A DNA stretch of 64,000 bases from Henckelia pumila. Its lineage: Eukaryota; Streptophyta; Magnoliopsida; Lamiales; Gesneriaceae. This document shows, one piece after another, positions 59,814-64,000 of the stretch; the stretch's first letter is position 1, and every line of letters begins with the position of its first letter. Below the pieces are notes generated by a model that had not been told where the DNA came from, ran no database searches, and saw only the letters and a program-made list of their open reading frames with translations. Made by a program: the position numbers and the translations under genes. The stretch lies in NCBI RefSeq assembly GCF_033568475.1, contig NW_027331831.1, positions 2,914,001 to 2,978,000 of the forward strand. Reading direction: 5' to 3'.

Positions 59814-62800
59814 TTAGATTTCATAAAGCATCCCAACTTGCAGTGTTCTCTCATGTGGGATTCTCAGTGTTGATATTGCTGATCGACTGTTCTTCTGCAG
59901 AAATCTGTAAATATGATCTATTGTCAATCTTGCAAGAATCCCACAATCCCGATTCGCTTTAAGAATCGTCCTTCCGACAACAAACACAACCCTGTTGTGT
60001 GCTGCCGACTCCAACATCCTTGTTGCATCCGAATCATCAAGAAGTTCTTGAAGTTTGTCGATAACTAAGGCAATATAATCAACCCCTTCCATTTCTTGAA
60101 AATCATTGTATCCAAACTGCACCAAACACCTGTAAACCCCTTCATTTCCCAATTTGCCGACGTTTAATCTTTCCTCTGGAAGCACAGTTTTGATGGGAAG
60201 AATTCTAATGGTAATGATGACCATAACTTCACGTACGGAGTTCGTATGCTGAATGTAACGACGTATAATTGGTGGGATACCGTTGACAAGGTCAGTGAAG
60301 AAGAAGCAAGTTCCTCGTGTCCGGTGCACGATCTCACTCGACAAGAGTCGATCCAGTTCTTGGATGCTCATCTTGTTTTCGGATTCATACTCTGTTTTTT
60401 TACTTCTTCCATAAGTCCATGATAACATGACAACAAGGAAGAACGCTGATATAGCGAAGGGTACCCATCCTCCTTGTGGGATTTTGTTCAGCAGAGATGT
60501 CATGAATATGCCTTCGATTATAATGTAAGGGAAGAAGAAACATAGCACTAGTAGGACTCTTGTCTTCCATATGACCAACATGACTATAGTTGTCAAGAAA
60601 GTTGTTATGATCATGACCCATATTACCACCACACCTGTAGTATACACAAATGTTAAAAGAACCACAAAGATTTTTATATAAGGGATAATTTTTTTAAAAA
60701 AAATCAGCATAATCCTTATTAGACTTACCATATGCATTAGCTAGCTGCACCCCACCTTTGAAACCAACAACAAGACCGACAGTGAGAAGCATCAAGAAGT
60801 AGTTGATTTCTGGTGAATAAACTTGGCCTTCATGTTTTGAAGAAGTGTGGATTATGTTAACACGAGGAAAACAACCGAGTGCCAACGACTGTTTCACGAT
60901 AGAGAAGCTTGCGGAGATCATAGATTGGCTTGCTACAATGGCAGCTAATGTTGAAACAACAAACATTGGCCAGTATACATGATTTGGGAGGGAACTGTAA
61001 TAAGCATCAGTTATTTTTTCAGGGTTTTTAATTAAGTATGCGGTTTCGCCGGCGTATGTGATTACCAATGAAGGGTAAACCACCAAAGAGAAAGCCAACT
61101 GCAAAACAAAACTTGAAAATAATAGTAATCATTGTTTTGGAAATATTACTGCATATTCATTCCTATTATATATACTTTGTTAGATCTCTTGTGTTGGAAG
61201 TGTGTAAATGAACACATATGCATCAAAATATTTTTAATTTGATTTATAAGTTTATAATATTATGTACTGACTCTTTCTTGTAAGTTGTAACCCACCTGAA
61301 TTGCCCTCTTATTGAAATGGCCCAAATCAGCAAACATGGCCTCAGCTCCTGTTTCATATTAATTTCATGACAACTTCATTTAAACTCCAACTTTATTTTG
61401 AAACAAAGAAATTGCTAGTAATCATACTAATTAAAGTTTCTATACTTTTTAAGATTCAAAATTACTGTATATATATACCTGTGATGCCCAAGAAAACAGA
61501 TCCAAGAAGGTCCCAAGCAGTCTTCCCATTTCTCAGAAAGAATTTCACAATGTAGTGTGGTGACACAGCTTTGACAACTGAGGGATGGTGCTTTATGATA
61601 TTGTATACACCAATTGAAACGTTTGTAGCAAACCAAATGAGCATAATTGGAGAGAATAAGAAGCTAACTTTGCTAGTCCCGCAACGTTGGAAGGCAAACA
61701 GAGCAATCAGAAGCACGACTGATATCCAAACAACATGATCTAACATCCAAAAGATCGAGAATACTAGATGATTAGCATGTCGCGGTTTCAATTCTATAGC
61801 TAAACGAGCAATGTAATCACTTCAGAATCTCCAAATTTCACTAAAGTTAATTGTTTCACATTTAAGTCTTTGACAGTTGACCAAAAACATATAATTATAT
61901 ATACCTTGAGTTATTTTGGTGGAGCGAGATTGAATTCCTTGGAGAGCTGAAAGAACTACAGCAAAGGAAAAAGGGTAATACTTAAATGTTATCAAATCTT
62001 AATGCAACATACATAAAACTTCTGCAAAGGAAAAAGGGCAATACTTAAATGTTATCAAATCTTAATGCAACATACATAAAACTTCTGCAATACTGGTGTA
62101 CGTGCAAGTAAAATATTGTATAAGACTTTAGAATACATTGACATTTTAAATTTTTAGTTGACCCCCTCGATTTCTAAATTAAAATGTTTAGCTTGCAGAA
62201 GTTACCACAAGTTGCGGGAGTGAGTGCGCCATCTCCGATAACCATACAAGTTCCGATCAAAACAAGAATCATGAGGCAATTCTGAGCATTTGTGTTTCTT
62301 TCAAGAAAGTCCTTAGTCTTGGTGCTCAGAGGGCTTTCTCTACCATAATGCACCATGTTAAAATCTGATTCCAACCGCGTATTCTGAATCGAGAACTTGC
62401 TGCGAAAGTTTATGTGCCTACAAATATAGGAATACAGGGCGAACGTTCCACCTTCGCCTTGATCATTTGCTTGAAGCACGATGAAAACATATTTAATGAA
62501 AACGACGATTGTTAACGTCCATATAATAAGGCTTAATGTGCCTATAAGATCATCTTCCGAGAGGTTTGTTCGATTGGTGGCGGAGAAAACATTGACAGGA
62601 GAAGTTCCCAAGTCTCCATAGACTATGCCAAGAGATTGGTAAGCTAGGAGTAGGGTTTGCATGGCAGGATATTCCTACAAAAATGTGTTCTTGGAGTGAT
62701 CATCAAATTTTTTAACGGAGAATGTTGTTCATAAAATGAAAAGTAAATGTTGTATATAATATTGATATATAACAAATACTAGTTACCGACGCACACGTGT

Positions 62801-63929
62801 TGCGTGTATATAATAAATGAATAAATTGACATTAATCTATTCATTTAATACGTGTAAAGATGAGAAAAAATATAATTAAATTTGACATATGTTGTTAGTA
62901 TAATTGAAATTTATTTTTTTGGTGAGATTTCAGAAGTGAGGAATGCAAATTGGAAAACAAATTTTGGTGTATCCAAGCCATACCAAAAACAGTTTTTCTA
63001 ATACCCTTGACTATTATAAAATACTAGCAACCGATGTACATGCATAGCATGTACGTAAATAATTTAATATCTAATTAAAATTATAATAAATATGAAATTT
63101 TAATATTGCAAATAATATGTCCATATTAAAAAAATATAATGAAATTGATATAATGAAATTGATTGGAATGAATCCTTAATTTTAGCAAGACATAAATAGT
63201 GGTTGGTTTTTTATAATAGGAGTGAGAAATGTAACTACATTTTTACCATGTTACCCATTACTTTTATATAAAGTACAATGCATGTTTGAGGGTTAAATTT
63301 GTAAATTTATGTTGGTGTCATCAAACCCACCAAAAGTAGTTTTTAAATGGGTCTCAACTTTTATTAATAGTATAGATATAGTGGACATAATGATAATGAT
63401 GAATATTCCAAAAAATTTATTATTTATAATTATCATCTTCATATATATATATATATATATATATATTTTGTTAGTTTAAACATAATTAATCTTACTGTAT
63501 AAGAATGACTACTAGTGGAAATACAAATAAACACACACACATGTTTAATTTGTTTCAACAATTTGCTGAATTAAATTCACTCGTTCGATTTTTGATCGAG
63601 TAATCCGTTATCCGTACGTACTCTACCGTAATTTAAACGTATAATAATGACAACGGAAAATATCCAACAAATTACATGATTATATATATTTTATATATTT
63701 AGTGTAGCATTTAAATAATTAATAAACATGAAATCGATATAAGAACCTTTTCTAATTTTTGAAGAGGTTGATACATTTTAGTGAAGCTCATAGTTCTGTC
63801 AACGATGCCCCTCTCTTCCGTCGGGAGCATAAAATCCTCGTTGCCGCCGCCGCCGCCGGTGCCGCTGTCGTAGCTGCTTTCGAGGTCAATGCTTCTCATG
63901 CCGCGGTTTTTTTTATTGTTACCTTCCAT
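59814..63929 (-). CDS. HAK/KUP/KT potassium transporter, 7 exons, 735 aa
   Basis: Proton-coupled potassium uptake at the plasma membrane or tonoplast. Exons in transcript order: 63747-63929, 62206-62674, 61905-61955, 61479-61739, 61296-61348, 60729-61099 less one base (60729-61098), 59814-60634; sum 2208 nt, phases agree. Family motifs: YGDLGTSP at 80-87, [15 protein letters not shown] at about 129-143, GDGALTP at 208-214, [64 protein letters not shown], and a C-terminus LQVGMLYEI. About 12 hydrophobic segments are spread over residues 70-500. TPATC replaces the usual TPAIS. It looks closest to the HAK5-type cluster but the clade is not certain. Intron 1 (62675-63746) carries Helitron ends and intron 2 a 63-bp tandem duplication. 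Confidence 0.93.
61961..62086. repeat. 63-bp tandem duplication in transporter intron 2
   Basis: GCAAAGGAAAAAGGGTAATA starts at 61961 and recurs at 62024. The two 63-bp copies differ at only one position, so the duplication is recent. The first copy touches the 3' splice region of the intron (acceptor at 61956-61957). Confidence 0.92.
62779..63022 (-). mobile_element. Helitron end, family member 2 (5' truncated or interrupted)
   Basis: On the minus strand it ends with hairpin CACGCAACACGTGTGCGTC, then GGTAA and CTAG (62782-62779) followed by T, the standard Helitron 3' structure. Its body shares GGTATTAGAAAAACTGTTTT with 39407-39681. Its 5' TC end is not clear because member 3 abuts it. Confidence 0.7.
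63024..63376 (-). mobile_element. Non-autonomous Helitron, family member 3, complete
   Basis: 353 bp on the minus strand: A|TCTATACTATTAATAAAAG at 63376, ending with hairpin TACATGCTATGCATGTA, GTTG-type spacer and CTAG|T at 63024. 5' TC, 3' hairpin plus CTAG and insertion between A and T are all canonical. It lies in intron 1 of the potassium transporter, in the same orientation as the gene. Confidence 0.82.
63377..63746 (-). other. Remainder of transporter intron 1
   Basis: AT-rich intron sequence with a (TA)n tract near 63441-63466. Nothing else recognised. Confidence 0.6.
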
Positions 63930-64000
63930 GCATGATCATTAAAGATGCAAATCCAGTTGCTCAAGAATTTATAATGTGGGATATATATGAGAATTATGAG

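Noticed and set aside
61740-61791. N-terminal extension of the open frame covering transporter exon 4
   Set aside because: The conserved junction TKITQ-DHVVWIS requires an acceptor at 61740-61741. The extension is intron sequence without family similarity.

Overview
The window is nuclear DNA of a flowering plant, almost certainly a eudicot. Genes are split by many GT-AG introns, intergenic DNA is very AT-rich, and the gene families are plant-specific: a DYW-type PPR protein, plastidial pyruvate kinase, a class III chitinase, an LRR-RLK pseudokinase and a HAK/KUP potassium transporter. I cannot name the species. An asterid is a guess only.

Layout. Positions 1-2357 hold an LTR-type retroelement end on the minus strand, cut by the window edge. 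From 2358 to about 16834 runs a tandem array of about 16 units of roughly 755 bp. Each unit has a TATA-like box, a duplicated 30-bp motif, overlapping open frames and an AATAAA. The array is broken by a Tourist-like MITE (12898-13209), a remnant insertion (13407-13650) and a 2080-bp solo LTR with a TAAAG target duplication (14067-16146). A small membrane-protein gene follows at 17625-18206. Next comes a transposon cluster (MULE-type, hAT, SINE-like and two Harbinger-type elements, 18835-21779).

The gene-rich middle holds a WDR91-like gene (21980-27920, + strand, 15 exons, two U12-type introns and one GC-AG intron) and a plastidial pyruvate kinase beta-type gene (29685-34814, +, 12 exons, one GC-AG intron). 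A GC-rich intronless class III chitinase (37146-38054, -) lies between two inverted copies of one MULE-type MITE. A DYW PPR gene (42205-44223, -) is the next gene.

Positions 44727-52381 are bounded by inverted repeats and look like a decayed Mutator-like element of about 7.7 kb. It contains a frameshifted MULE transposase remnant and three kinds of internal tandem repeat, the largest a 3.3-kb array with several unit forms. The right end has two convergent genes: an LRR receptor-like pseudokinase (57257-59243, +) and a HAK/KUP potassium transporter (59814-63929, -, 7 exons), whose first intron carries Helitron ends.

The genes do not form a pathway. Their roles are endosomal trafficking (WDR91-like), plastid glycolysis feeding fatty-acid synthesis (pyruvate kinase), extracellular defence or wall turnover (chitinase), organellar RNA editing (PPR), membrane signalling (RLK) and potassium uptake (HAK/KUP). 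The exon models were checked by hand: the three multi-exon genes sum to whole codon numbers (620, 579 and 735 aa) and the RLK to 636 aa.
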